64,000 nucleotides of DNA. Origin: Nitratireductor sp. GISD-1A_MAKvit. GTDB taxonomy: Bacteria; Pseudomonadota; Alphaproteobacteria; Rhizobiales; Rhizobiaceae. Of the stretch, positions 36,630 through 44,708 are shown one piece after another. The notes beneath the pieces were generated by a model. The model was not told where the DNA came from. It saw only the letters and a list, made by a program, of their open reading frames with translations, and did not search any database. How positions within the stretch are numbered: the stretch's first letter is position 1; each line of letters starts with the position of its first letter. The position numbers were made by a program, and so were the translations under genes. The stretch covers positions 62,001 to 126,000 of the forward strand of contig NZ_CP161920.1 of NCBI RefSeq assembly GCF_040819555.1. The letters are read 5' to 3'.

Positions 36630-37484
36630 TTACGCGCCCGAAAACTCGGGCTCATTGGTGGGAGAACCCCACGCGCAGTGGGAAAGGGCCGTATCGGGAA
36701 ACTGGCGCGGCGTGCGCTCGGGCTCCGCCTCGCTCATGCCCGTGGAATAGCTGAACAGCACATCGCCCGGCCCGCGGGTGGCAACGAAGATTTTCTCCGA
36801 TGCCGGCTGACGGCCCGGACCATGGACGACGGGCATCTGCCGCGCCTGCAGGAAATAATGGTTCTGCATCACGTTGTTGATCGACTCCACGGCGAAGTCG
36901 ACACCCAGTATGCCGTCGCGGGCCGACGGATAGAGCGCGATGCGGTGATGCGCGCCGTCGATGCGGATATAGGAGGCATCGCCGGCCCAGTCGGAGACGG
37001 CTCCGCCCAGAACGCGCGTCCAGAAATCCTCATTGGCAGCTATGTCGGTACAGGCCAACGACACGGAAGAGATTTCCGTGATGCCCGCATCGCGCGGACC
37101 ATGATAGCGCCAGCCGGATGTGAGCGGACGCCAGACGAGTTCGACCGTCACGCCGTTGGGCGCGGTGGCGGCAATCCCTTTCTTGATCTTGCGTGCTGCG
37201 CAGGCCGTCTCGTCGAGCGCGGTCACGGCAAATCCTTCTCCGCGCAGCCGTTCGGCCATTGCTGTCAGGTCTTCGTCGCGGGCGACGGTCAGGGCGACCG
37301 CGTCCCCCTTCTCGGCTGCGCTGAAACAGAGCGAATAAGCCCGCGCATCGGAGCGGAAATAGGCGCGCTCCTCATCCCGTGCAAACTCCTGCAGCCCGAC
37401 AATTTCGGTGGCGAAGGCAGACGCCTTTTTCAGGTTGTCGGTGGCCAATCGCACATAGCGAAGATCGCGATAGGGTCCGCTCAC
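36630..37484 (-). CDS. VOC family extradiol dioxygenase paralogue lacking all metal ligands
   Basis: A 284-residue protein that aligns without gaps to its downstream neighbour over the C-terminal domain (SGWRYHGPRDAGIT versus SGQRYHGTRDAGIT; FSYSTG versus FEYSTG). At the three iron-ligand positions it has S140, F197 and S245 instead of His, His and Glu. It cannot bind iron in the usual way, so it may be a structural or regulatory subunit of a heteromeric dioxygenase, a substrate-binding protein or a different enzyme. The fold, length and hydrophobic core are intact, and it is kept in the operon 17 bases ahead of the active copy. Confidence 0.85.
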   Translation of the reverse strand: MSGPYRDLRYVRLATDNLKKASAFATEIVGLQEFARDEERAYFRSDARAYSLCFSAAEKGDAVALTVARDEDLTAMAERLRGEGFAVTALDETACAARKIKKGIAATAPNGVTVELVWRPLTSGWRYHGPRDAGITEISSVSLACTDIAANEDFWTRVLGGAVSDWAGDASYIRIDGAHHRIALYPSARDGILGVDFAVESINNVMQNHYFLQARQMPVVHGPGRQPASEKIFVATRGPGDVLFSYSTGMSEAEPERTPRQFPDTALSHCAWGSPTNEPEFSGA

Positions 37485-37546
37485 AATATTTCTCCAGGTT
37501 CCAATGCGGAGCGCTTCACGCGCCCCGCCGTTTCATGTCGATGGCC

Positions 37547-38515
37547 TCAAAGCCCCGATGCTTCGGCTTCCAGCTTTTCGAGCATCGGGGCTTTGGTGCG
37601 CCATTCCTTGTACCAGTTGTCGATGGCCTCGCCGAAGAAGGCGCGGTCGATCGTGATGACCGGCACTTCCGTGCCTTTCAGCTTTTCGAGATAGTCGGCA
37701 TCGATTTCGGCGTAGGAGCCCACCAGCGTGTCGAGATGGGCGCTGAGCACGTCTTCGATGATCGCCTGATCCTCGGCGGGGACGGCACCCCATTTGCGCC
37801 CGGAGCCAACGGCGATCATGGGGAACATCATGTGGTTGGATTCGATGATCGTGCCCGCATGCTCGTAATATTTGCTGTTCCAGGTGCCTTCGAAGTCGAT
37901 CTGCATGCCATCGACCTGCCCGTTGGCGAAGGCATCATAAAGCGCCGGCAAAGGCATGGGTGTCGGAGCAGCCCCCACCTTGACCCAGAAGTCGAGCTCG
38001 GGCGCGAAGGGCACTGTGCGGATTTTCTTGCCCGAAAGCCCACCGACATCCTTCACCTCGCCGCGCATGACGATCTGGCGCAGGCCGGCCATCGCGTAGC
38101 CGAAACCTTTGAGGCCGAACTTGTTGACCCCGTCGAGCAATTCGCCAGCGGTCTCGCCCTTCAGGAGCTTTTGCGCGCCGGCAACGTCCTTGACGATATA
38201 GGGTGCGAGGAAAATGCCGTAGTTCGGATCGCGGTTGGCAAACTCACCGAGCGTGAGGAAAGCAAAGTCCAGCGCACCCGTCTGCAATTGCTGGAGCATC
38301 TGCGCTTCGTTTCCAAGCTGACCGCTCGGGAAGATCAGAAGCTCGACGCGTCCGTCGGTCTTTTCCTTGAGTTCATCGGCGATCGTGTTGGCCGTCACCG
38401 TCCACTGATGCGGCGGCGGCGTGATGAGACCGAGCCGGTACTCGGCGGCGCCAGCGACCTGCGTCGCCAGCATGACACCGGCAATGGCAAGCGCGCCCGC
38501 TATCTGTTTCAGCAT
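37547..38515 (-). CDS. dctP: TRAP transporter solute-binding protein, DctP family (aromatic cluster)
   Basis: A 322-residue DctP protein with signal peptide (MLKQIAGALAIAGVMLATQVAGA). Family features are LLIFPSGQLGNEAQML, a LKG-type ligand loop (LSGKKIRTVPF) and a DGMQIDFEGTWNSKYYE segment. The ATG at 38515 has GGGAGGAAAAA upstream; the longer frame lies inside the dehydrogenase gene. It is expected to bind the aromatic or aliphatic acid that feeds this operon. A 14-bp perfect hairpin overlaps its stop codon. Confidence 0.9.
   Translation of the reverse strand: MLKQIAGALAIAGVMLATQVAGAAEYRLGLITPPPHQWTVTANTIADELKEKTDGRVELLIFPSGQLGNEAQMLQQLQTGALDFAFLTLGEFANRDPNYGIFLAPYIVKDVAGAQKLLKGETAGELLDGVNKFGLKGFGYAMAGLRQIVMRGEVKDVGGLSGKKIRTVPFAPELDFWVKVGAAPTPMPLPALYDAFANGQVDGMQIDFEGTWNSKYYEHAGTIIESNHMMFPMIAVGSGRKWGAVPAEDQAIIEDVLSAHLDTLVGSYAEIDADYLEKLKGTEVPVITIDRAFFGEAIDNWYKEWRTKAPMLEKLEAEASGL
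37549..37594 (-). promoter_or_regulatory. 14-bp perfect hairpin at the 3' end of the TRAP binding-protein gene
   Basis: AAAGCCCCGATGCT (37549-37562) and AGCATCGGGGCTTT (37581-37594) are perfectly complementary, with an 18-base loop. The structure spans the last codons and the stop on the - strand. No T run follows. It likely shields the binding-protein message from 3' decay. Confidence 0.65.
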
Positions 38516-38529
38516 GTTTTTTCCTCCCG

Positions 38530-39480
38530 TTAGCGATGCTTGGAGCTGCTCCGGCTTCCCGTGCCGGACAGCAGATTGAGAATTTCGGGAACCTGCGCAT
38601 CCCGCAGGGCGGCAAGCGCTTCGGGATCCGCCAGATCGGGGCTTTGCGCGACACCGTCGATGAGAGCGGCGCGAGTATCCGCGCCGAGCTGGGGCGCGCC
38701 GAGCGAGGCCCACCACTTTTCCACCTCCGGCCCCAGATCGTCGAAGAACTTCGCCAGGCCGGCATCGCCGCCGGCCAGATGAAAGATCGCCGTCGGTCCG
38801 GTCACGCACCAGCGTGCGGCAAGCCCTTTGGTCACCGCCTTTTCAATGTCGTCAACCGACGCAACGCCTTCTGCCGCCAGATGGACCGCCTCGCGCCACA
38901 GCGCAGCCTGAAGACGGTTGACCAGATGGCCGGGCATTTCCCGTTTGAGCCGCAACACCGTCTTGCCCAGACCCGTATAAACGGCGTCGGCCAGATCCAT
39001 CGCCACCGCGCTCGTCTTTGCGCCCGCACAGATTTCCACCACCGGCATGAGGTATGGCGGATTGCAGGGATGGCCGATCACAAGGCGTTCGGGATGGGAC
39101 AGAGCATTCTGAATAGCGCTCGGCGACAGACCCGATGTGCTGGATGCGATCACCGCATCTGCCGGCACATGCCGCTCGACTTCGGCAAGCACCTCTCTCT
39201 TGAGTTCCAGCCGCTCCGGAAGCGCCTCCTGCACGAAGGCGACGGCCCTCTCAACGTGGTCGAGCCGCGCAATGTGCGAGGGCGGCGCCTCTGTACAGTC
39301 GCCTCCAAGCCGTTTGAGAACGGGCAGAGCCTTTTTCCAGAGAAGCGCGAGGCGACCGGCTGTCTCGGGTGCAGGATCGTAGACCTGCACCGGGTGCCCT
39401 GCTGCAGCAAATGCAGCCGCCCACCCGCAGCCTATGGTTCCCCCTCCGACGATCAGAACAGGTGCTTTCGTTTCAGCCAT
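38530..39480 (-). CDS. 3-hydroxyacyl-CoA dehydrogenase family NAD-binding protein
   Basis: A 316-residue dehydrogenase with N-terminal Rossmann motif (VLIVGGGTIGCGWAAAFA), the SSTSGLSPSAIQ strand, a GHPCNPPYLMPVVE active-site His segment, and a C-terminal helical domain. The HxxNPP pattern is that of the short carnitine/L-gulonate dehydrogenase and lambda-crystallin subgroup, so a free hydroxy acid may be the substrate rather than an acyl-CoA. The ATG at 39480 overlaps the DctM stop, placing it between the two TRAP membrane genes and the binding protein. It probably oxidises the imported hydroxy acid. Confidence 0.85.
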   Translation of the reverse strand: MAETKAPVLIVGGGTIGCGWAAAFAAAGHPVQVYDPAPETAGRLALLWKKALPVLKRLGGDCTEAPPSHIARLDHVERAVAFVQEALPERLELKREVLAEVERHVPADAVIASSTSGLSPSAIQNALSHPERLVIGHPCNPPYLMPVVEICAGAKTSAVAMDLADAVYTGLGKTVLRLKREMPGHLVNRLQAALWREAVHLAAEGVASVDDIEKAVTKGLAARWCVTGPTAIFHLAGGDAGLAKFFDDLGPEVEKWWASLGAPQLGADTRAALIDGVAQSPDLADPEALAALRDAQVPEILNLLSGTGSRSSSKHR

Positions 39481-40751
39481 CACAGAAGCTCCTTCAGGCC
39501 CGTTGCCAGCCATGGGAAGAAGGCCAGGAGAACCAGAACCGCGGCGACAGCCAGAAAGAACGGCGTGACCAGCCATGCGATGCGCTCCGCCTTCACTCCG
39601 CCCATCAGTGCGGCAGCAAAGAGCCCCGTCCCCACTGGCGGCGTGAGCAGGCCCAGTGTCAGGTTCAGACAGACGATGACGCCGAACTGGAACGGGTCGA
39701 TGCCATACACATCCGTCGCGACCGGCAGCAGAACCGGGACCACGAGGATGATGGCGGGGATCGGGTCCGTGACCATGCCAAGCATCAGGAGAAGCAGGTT
39801 GAGAAGCAGCAGGAAGACGATGGGCGAAGTGGTGATGAGCTGCAGCCCATCCGCCACCCGCGCCGGCAGGTTTTCAAAGGTGATGACCCAGCTGAAAACC
39901 TGCGCCGCCGCTATGAGAAAGAGCACCACGGCAGCACTGCGCGCGGCATTGGCAAAGGCCGGGAAAATGTCGGCGACGCTCATCTCGCGATAGACGAAAA
40001 GCCCCGTCAGCATCGCCGCAAGCGTGGCGATGGCGGCAGCTTCGGTCGGCGTTGCCAGCCCGCCGAGAATGCTGCCGATGATGACAGCAGGAATGGCGAG
40101 CGCGGGAAGCGCATCGAACAGTGCCGCGCAGCGTTTTTTCATCGTCAGCCGTTCCGAACGCGGAAAGGCATAGAGCCTGGCAAAGACGGCAATCACGACA
40201 ATGAAGGCGATGAACATCATCGCGCCTGGCACGATGCCTGAAATGAACAGGTCGCCAATCGGCATCTGCGCGACCACGCCAAAAATGATGAACAGCATGG
40301 ACGGCGGGATGATCGGAGCCAGAAGACCGCCGGCCGCCGTGATGCCCACTGACACATCGCGCGGATAGCCGGCCTTTTCCATCTCCGGCACGGCGATCTT
40401 CGACATGATGGTGATCTGCGCCACGGTCGAACCGAGGATGGACGCCATCAGCATGTTGGCGACAAGATTGACGTAGGCAAGACCGCCGCGCACCGAGCCC
40501 AGCAATGCGAGCGACAGGCTCATGAGACGCCGGCCAATGCCGCCGGCATTCATGAATTCGCCAAGCAGAATGAACATGGGCAGAGCCAGGAGGCCGTAAT
40601 TTTCGAGCCCGCCGAAGAGCTGCTGGGCATAGGACTGGAGCAGCACCGTGTTGCCGCTGACAGCGATGAACACCAGCGCAGTCGCCGCCAGGACAAAGGC
40701 AATGGGCAGGCCAACCAGCAGAAACGCAAGGAATGAGCCGGCAATCGTCAT
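39480..40751 (-). CDS. dctM: TRAP transporter large permease, DctM family (aromatic cluster)
   Basis: A 423-residue membrane protein with about 12 hydrophobic segments and motifs LLVGLPIAFVLAATAL, GEFMNAGGIGRRLMSL and NLTLGLLTPPVGTGLF. I chose the ATG at 40751, which overlaps the DctQ stop; the upstream in-frame extension lies in that gene. It carries the solute across the inner membrane, coupled to sodium or protons. Confidence 0.92.
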   Translation of the reverse strand: MTIAGSFLAFLLVGLPIAFVLAATALVFIAVSGNTVLLQSYAQQLFGGLENYGLLALPMFILLGEFMNAGGIGRRLMSLSLALLGSVRGGLAYVNLVANMLMASILGSTVAQITIMSKIAVPEMEKAGYPRDVSVGITAAGGLLAPIIPPSMLFIIFGVVAQMPIGDLFISGIVPGAMMFIAFIVVIAVFARLYAFPRSERLTMKKRCAALFDALPALAIPAVIIGSILGGLATPTEAAAIATLAAMLTGLFVYREMSVADIFPAFANAARSAAVVLFLIAAAQVFSWVITFENLPARVADGLQLITTSPIVFLLLLNLLLLMLGMVTDPIPAIILVVPVLLPVATDVYGIDPFQFGVIVCLNLTLGLLTPPVGTGLFAAALMGGVKAERIAWLVTPFFLAVAAVLVLLAFFPWLATGLKELL

Positions 40752-41323
40752 CCTTCGACCTCCCCGCTCCGCAGCCGCGCCACAAGATTGGCCCATGCGT
40801 GAATTGCACCGCATAGAAAGAACACCGGCAGGATCAACAAGAACCAGACCTTGCGCATGCCGATTGTCGTCGTTGGCTCCTGATAGATGAAGTTGAAGCT
40901 CTGCTGGCTGAACGTTTCGACCGAGCCGGCGGAAAGCACACCCACCGGGTCGAACCAGTTCCAGAGAATGACGCCAAAGATGCCGAAGAAAACCAACAGT
41001 GCGACATCCACCCCGATCAGGAGCGCTCTGCGGCATTTGGCCGGCATCATGTCGGTGAGAAGTGTCATGGATATGTGATTGCGGTTGCGGATGCCAATGG
41101 AGGCACCGATCAGTGCTGCCCAGATCATCACATAGATCGCCAGCTCATCCACCCAGATCAGAGGCGAACCCAGGCTGCGCGTCACCACATTCAAAAGCAG
41201 CAACCCAAAAACGGCACAGAGCAGAAGCCCGGCACAGTACCACTCGATGGACGCCAGGCGGGCACTGACCCGCGCCAGCGCACCAATCCGCTCGTCTCGT
41301 TCTTCAGACAATACGCTCGACAT
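40748..41323 (-). CDS. dctQ: TRAP transporter small permease, DctQ family (aromatic cluster)
   Basis: A 191-residue protein with four hydrophobic segments and the DctQ pattern WVDELAIYVMIWAALIGASIGIRNRNHISM. It is slightly long, owing to a polar N-terminus (SEERDERIGALARV) and an extended loop between helices three and four. It is the first gene of the - strand operon, 158 bases from the divergent GntR gene with two AT-rich palindromes in between. Confidence 0.9.
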   Translation of the reverse strand: MSSVLSEERDERIGALARVSARLASIEWYCAGLLLCAVFGLLLLNVVTRSLGSPLIWVDELAIYVMIWAALIGASIGIRNRNHISMTLLTDMMPAKCRRALLIGVDVALLVFFGIFGVILWNWFDPVGVLSAGSVETFSQQSFNFIYQEPTTTIGMRKVWFLLILPVFFLCGAIHAWANLVARLRSGEVEG

Positions 41324-41374
41324 CGGCAGAAACCGCCACCTCCTCCGGGCTCCCTTCCCAATTGGCGTGAATAA

Positions 41375-41418
41375 AATATCGATATTATTTGCAAGTCAAT
41401 AAAAATATCGATATTTTT
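41375..41418. promoter_or_regulatory. Pair of ATATCGATAT palindromes, candidate GntR operator
   Basis: AATATCGATATT (41375-41386) is a perfect 12-bp palindrome, and AAAAATATCGATATTTTT (41401-41418) a perfect 18-bp one. Their centres are 29 bases apart, about three helical turns. They lie 52 bases upstream of the TRAP operon start and 64 bases before the GntR start, in an otherwise GC-rich region. The adjacent FCD-type GntR protein is the natural candidate to bind both. Confidence 0.6.
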
Positions 41419-41481
41419 GCCATCAATGAAACGCGCTTGTCCAAGTCGGCGCGGGCCGGTTAACTGGAGGAAACGAGCGGA

Positions 41482-42195
41482 ATGGCAGAGATCCTCGTCA
41501 ATATGCGGTACGACGGACCGGAACGAACGATCGCCGAGCGGGCCTACAGGCTGCTGCGGGAAGACATCATTTCAGGCGCGCTCGCACCGGGCCTGAAACT
41601 CAAGATCGAAATGCTCCGCACGCGCTATGGGCTGGGCGCTGCTCCTATCCGCGAGGCGCTTGCGCGGCTTTCCAGCGACCATCTGGTCAAGCTGGAGGGG
41701 CAGCGCGGATGCGAAGTGGTCCCCATGTCCGTCGGGGATGCACGCGACATTGCAAATATGCGCAAGCTGCTTGAGGTCGAAGCCCTGCGCATATCGATCG
41801 TCAACGGCGATGAGGAATGGGAAAACGGTCTTGCAGCCGCGTTTCATCGGCTGGAGCGGCTGGAACGGACGATAGATCAGGGCATTGACGATCTGGCCGC
41901 ATGGGAGACCCTCAATCATCAGTTTCACAGGGCGCTGGTTGCGGCCTGCGATTCCCCATGGCTCCTGCGCATGCGCCAGCTCATGTTCGACCAGCATGAG
42001 CGATATCGACGCCTCTCCCGCGTCAAAACCGTCGCCACCCGAGACATCAGCCTTGAGCACCGCGCCCTCTTCGAAGCCGCACTTGACCGCGATGCCGACA
42101 AGGCCGTCACCGTTATGGAAACACATATCGGACGGACCACGGATGCGGTCGTACAGGCATTCGCAAGGCACGAACCGGCAGAGACAGGCGGTTAG
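41482..42195 (+). CDS. GntR family transcriptional regulator, FadR/FCD subfamily (aromatic cluster)
   Basis: A 237-residue regulator with winged HTH (LKIEMLRTRYGLGAAPIREALARL) and an FCD sensor domain whose likely metal or ligand residues fall in ETLNHQFHRALVAACDSPWL and LEHRALFEAALDRDADKAV. It is divergent from the TRAP/meta-cleavage operon and most likely represses it in the absence of substrate or a pathway acid. GGAGGAAACGAGCGGA precedes the ATG. Confidence 0.88.
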   Translation: MAEILVNMRYDGPERTIAERAYRLLREDIISGALAPGLKLKIEMLRTRYGLGAAPIREALARLSSDHLVKLEGQRGCEVVPMSVGDARDIANMRKLLEVEALRISIVNGDEEWENGLAAAFHRLERLERTIDQGIDDLAAWETLNHQFHRALVAACDSPWLLRMRQLMFDQHERYRRLSRVKTVATRDISLEHRALFEAALDRDADKAVTVMETHIGRTTDAVVQAFARHEPAETGG

Positions 42196-42271
42196 GCTCG
42201 GAGACGTTTTCTGGTGAGGCTCGTCAACGCTTCCGGATCCGAGGCTGGTCGAGCCGAAAACCCAATCTCAT

Positions 42272-42979
42272 TCACTCGGATCTTACAGTGCCGATCGTAC
42301 CAACCGCACTGAAGGAGTAGCCGATACCGTATACGGATTTTATCGGCGCTGCTTTGTCGGTGTGGTTGGAGATCTTTCGGCGCAGGCGGCTCGCCACGGC
42401 ATCCAGATGACGGTTTTCGAACGTGGTTTGCCGTCGGGACAGGATGCTGGCCAGTTCCTCCCGGGAGCACGGTTTTCCGGCATTCTCCATCAGAGCCTCG
42501 ACGAAAGTCTTTTCGGTCGCGGTCAATTTGATTGCCCGCCCTTCAGGTGTCTGCAAAATCCAGCTCACCGCATCGAGAGTCCATTCGTGCGACGCTTCCC
42601 TTTGGGCCCGCTCCTGAGGCAGGCGGCGCAACAGACTGTGGATCGCCGCCGCGATCTCCCGCAAGGCGGTGTGCTTGACCAGATAGATATCCGCACCGCT
42701 CTCAAAACCGCGGACGCGGCTCTCGGTGTCACCATGCGCGGTAAGCATGATGATGCCGCAGTTCAACTTTGCGCGAATTTCCCTGGCCAGGCAGTAGCCG
42801 TCACCGTCGGGAAGCGATAGGTCGAGGATGACGACGTCCGGCAGGTCTTCTCTCCGCAACGCGGTTTCAAGCTCGGCTGCAGTGGCAACCCCGCTGGCCT
42901 CGAAACCCTGGAGGCACATGTAATCCACCAGATCACAGCGCAGGGATTCGTCATCTTCGATTACAAGAATCCGGTTCAT
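42272..42979 (-). CDS. Response regulator, OmpR/PhoB family
   Basis: A 235-residue two-domain regulator. The receiver has acidic D9/D10, phospho-acceptor D53 (VVILDLSLPDGDG), T80 and K102. The C-terminal winged helix includes LTATEKTFVEALMEN and IKSVYGIGYSF. The ATG at 42979 gives MNRILVIEDD; the longer frame lies in the kinase gene. It follows the kinase by 10 bases. OmpR-type proteins bind direct repeats near 10-bp spacing; such repeats lie upstream of the autotransporter gene. Confidence 0.9.
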   Translation of the reverse strand: MNRILVIEDDESLRCDLVDYMCLQGFEASGVATAAELETALRREDLPDVVILDLSLPDGDGYCLAREIRAKLNCGIIMLTAHGDTESRVRGFESGADIYLVKHTALREIAAAIHSLLRRLPQERAQREASHEWTLDAVSWILQTPEGRAIKLTATEKTFVEALMENAGKPCSREELASILSRRQTTFENRHLDAVASRLRRKISNHTDKAAPIKSVYGIGYSFSAVGTIGTVRSE

Positions 42980-42989
42980 TCCCGTTCTC

Positions 42990-44447
42990 TCACTCCCACA
43001 ACCCAATCTCCGTGCGATGGGAACCGGCGGCCATTCCGGGGGTGGGAAGGCGTATGGTAGCAACGGTTCCTCCTCCGTCGCGCGGCCGCAGATCAAGCGC
43101 CCCATTGTGATACCGGACGAGCTTCCTGCAGGTGTAAAGCCCCAGTCCGCTGCCTGCGGTTTTTCGCGTGTTGGATGCACGGAAGAATCGTCGGCCCACA
43201 TGGCTCAGTTCTCCTGCGGGTACACCAATTCCCCGATCTGCCACCTCAATAACCAAAAGTTTGTTGCGCCCCAGAAATGCCAGCTCAACCGGCAGATCGG
43301 ACGGCGAATATTTGAGTGCGTTGTCAACAAGGTTGATGATGACGGTTCGCAGCATCTCCACATCCCCCCAATACTCGGGCACCTCCTCTGCAGGTTTGAA
43401 CTGCAGCCTTGTCCCTCGCCCCATATCGTCGAAATACTGCCGAATCTCCTGCGTCAGGCCGGACAGATCAATCTTCTCGACCTTCATTCTGCTCTCAAGC
43501 ATTTGCTCGGTGGAAAGAAAGCGGTCAATGAGTATTGTCATTCTGGAGACAGCTGCGTCGATGCTGGCAAGGCGTTTGGTCACGGCTGCGGGCGGCTTCG
43601 CTATCATGATGCCCAGCATCTCGGTGGCATAGCGTATGGCTGCTAGCGGCGTGCGGAACTCGTGGCTCACCATATGCATGAACTGGCGCTGTTCTTCACG
43701 GGCGGCCTTTTCCTCATCAAGGCTGGCAGAAAGCTCGCCCTCCAGCCGGCGACGCTCGGAAACTTCTACTGCGAGCGCTGCGTTCCTGTCGCGCAGGTCG
43801 ATGGACAGCCGTTCCCCGACCATGAAAAGCATGCAGATGAACAGCCCCACAATGAACAAATGCCCCTGAAAGAAATACCAGCTGTTCACATCACTCAGGA
43901 TCGGCGCGTTGGCGAACAGGTCGGGTTGCCAGAAAACAAGCGCGCTCTGGAGCAGGCTGGCGCCAATATATTCCAGCAGAAGCGCGATCGTGATCCAGCG
44001 CAGGAATACCGGCTGCCCCCGGTCGACATGGAGTATGCGGATCATCAGCCCCATCATGGCAAGGGTGAAAACGGTGGAGGCATGAATGCGAAGGGACAGA
44101 TCCTGTGGCGCCACGATCATGGCAAGGCTCCAGAGCGCCATATGCGCAGCCAGAATGATCAGTCCAACCCTGAGACAACCCGAATGTCCGAGAAACCTCG
44201 CCATACCGTCCGCCAACAAGACCAGTCCGAGCTTGATTGTCACGTTGTCGACGAATAGTTGCAGCGGATGGGGATCAGGTCCACGCAGCGCCAGGAGCAT
44301 CAATCCCAGAGCAATGGCGCTGAAGCCGGCTGCGATGAGTTTCAGTTCGTAAAGATAACGCCAGGATCGCCATACGAGAAGCCAGGCAAGGGCCTGCAAG
44401 GCGGTCGTGCAGACTTCGAGCAGCAATAGCGTCTTCAGATCCAGCAT
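42990..44447 (-). CDS. Membrane sensor histidine kinase
   Basis: A 485-residue kinase. The first 215 residues form about seven hydrophobic segments with no periplasmic sensor domain, resembling a 7TM-type integral sensor. A coiled-coil stretch (about 216-255) leads to the dimerisation/phospho-acceptor H262 (MVSHEFRTPLAAI), then the N box NLVDNALKYSPS and G boxes DRGIGVP and GSGLGLYTC. It phosphorylates the response regulator encoded next. A membrane-embedded or envelope signal is likely. The autotransporter gene is divergent, 261 bases away. Confidence 0.9.
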   Translation of the reverse strand: MLDLKTLLLLEVCTTALQALAWLLVWRSWRYLYELKLIAAGFSAIALGLMLLALRGPDPHPLQLFVDNVTIKLGLVLLADGMARFLGHSGCLRVGLIILAAHMALWSLAMIVAPQDLSLRIHASTVFTLAMMGLMIRILHVDRGQPVFLRWITIALLLEYIGASLLQSALVFWQPDLFANAPILSDVNSWYFFQGHLFIVGLFICMLFMVGERLSIDLRDRNAALAVEVSERRRLEGELSASLDEEKAAREEQRQFMHMVSHEFRTPLAAIRYATEMLGIMIAKPPAAVTKRLASIDAAVSRMTILIDRFLSTEQMLESRMKVEKIDLSGLTQEIRQYFDDMGRGTRLQFKPAEEVPEYWGDVEMLRTVIINLVDNALKYSPSDLPVELAFLGRNKLLVIEVADRGIGVPAGELSHVGRRFFRASNTRKTAGSGLGLYTCRKLVRYHNGALDLRPRDGGGTVATIRLPTPGMAAGSHRTEIGLWE

Positions 44448-44557
44448 GGGGCCGTGTTGGCCTATTTTGCCGGCTACCGCAAGTTTCTTTCAAAATAATA
44501 TTCCCACTTCGGAAGAGTTTAACGTCGAAAATTTCTCCCTTCGGCCTTCGGTCGCAA

Positions 44558-44586
44558 GAATTGGTCAGAATTGGTCAGAATTGGTA
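44558..44586. promoter_or_regulatory. Three tandem 10-bp repeats, candidate response-regulator binding site
   Basis: GAATTGGTCA occurs at 44558-44567 and 44568-44577, followed by GAATTGGTA at 44578-44586. The exact 10-bp period puts all copies on one DNA face, as is usual for OmpR-family regulators. The array lies between the divergent kinase gene and the autotransporter gene. Confidence 0.55.
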
Positions 44587-44708
44587 GCTGGAATCACTGG
44601 CAGGACTCTTCGTATCTGATGTGATCATGCCCGAAAACGATGTTCTTCATCAGGGCTCACCGGCAGGTTGAGCAGAGTCTCGGGCGATCTGGTGTTGGGT
44701 ACGGGGGA

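Noticed and set aside
38536..39993. Long open frame (485 codons) on the + strand
   Set aside because: It lies opposite the hydroxyacyl-CoA dehydrogenase and DctM genes, whose frames have clear motifs; the product is low-complexity.
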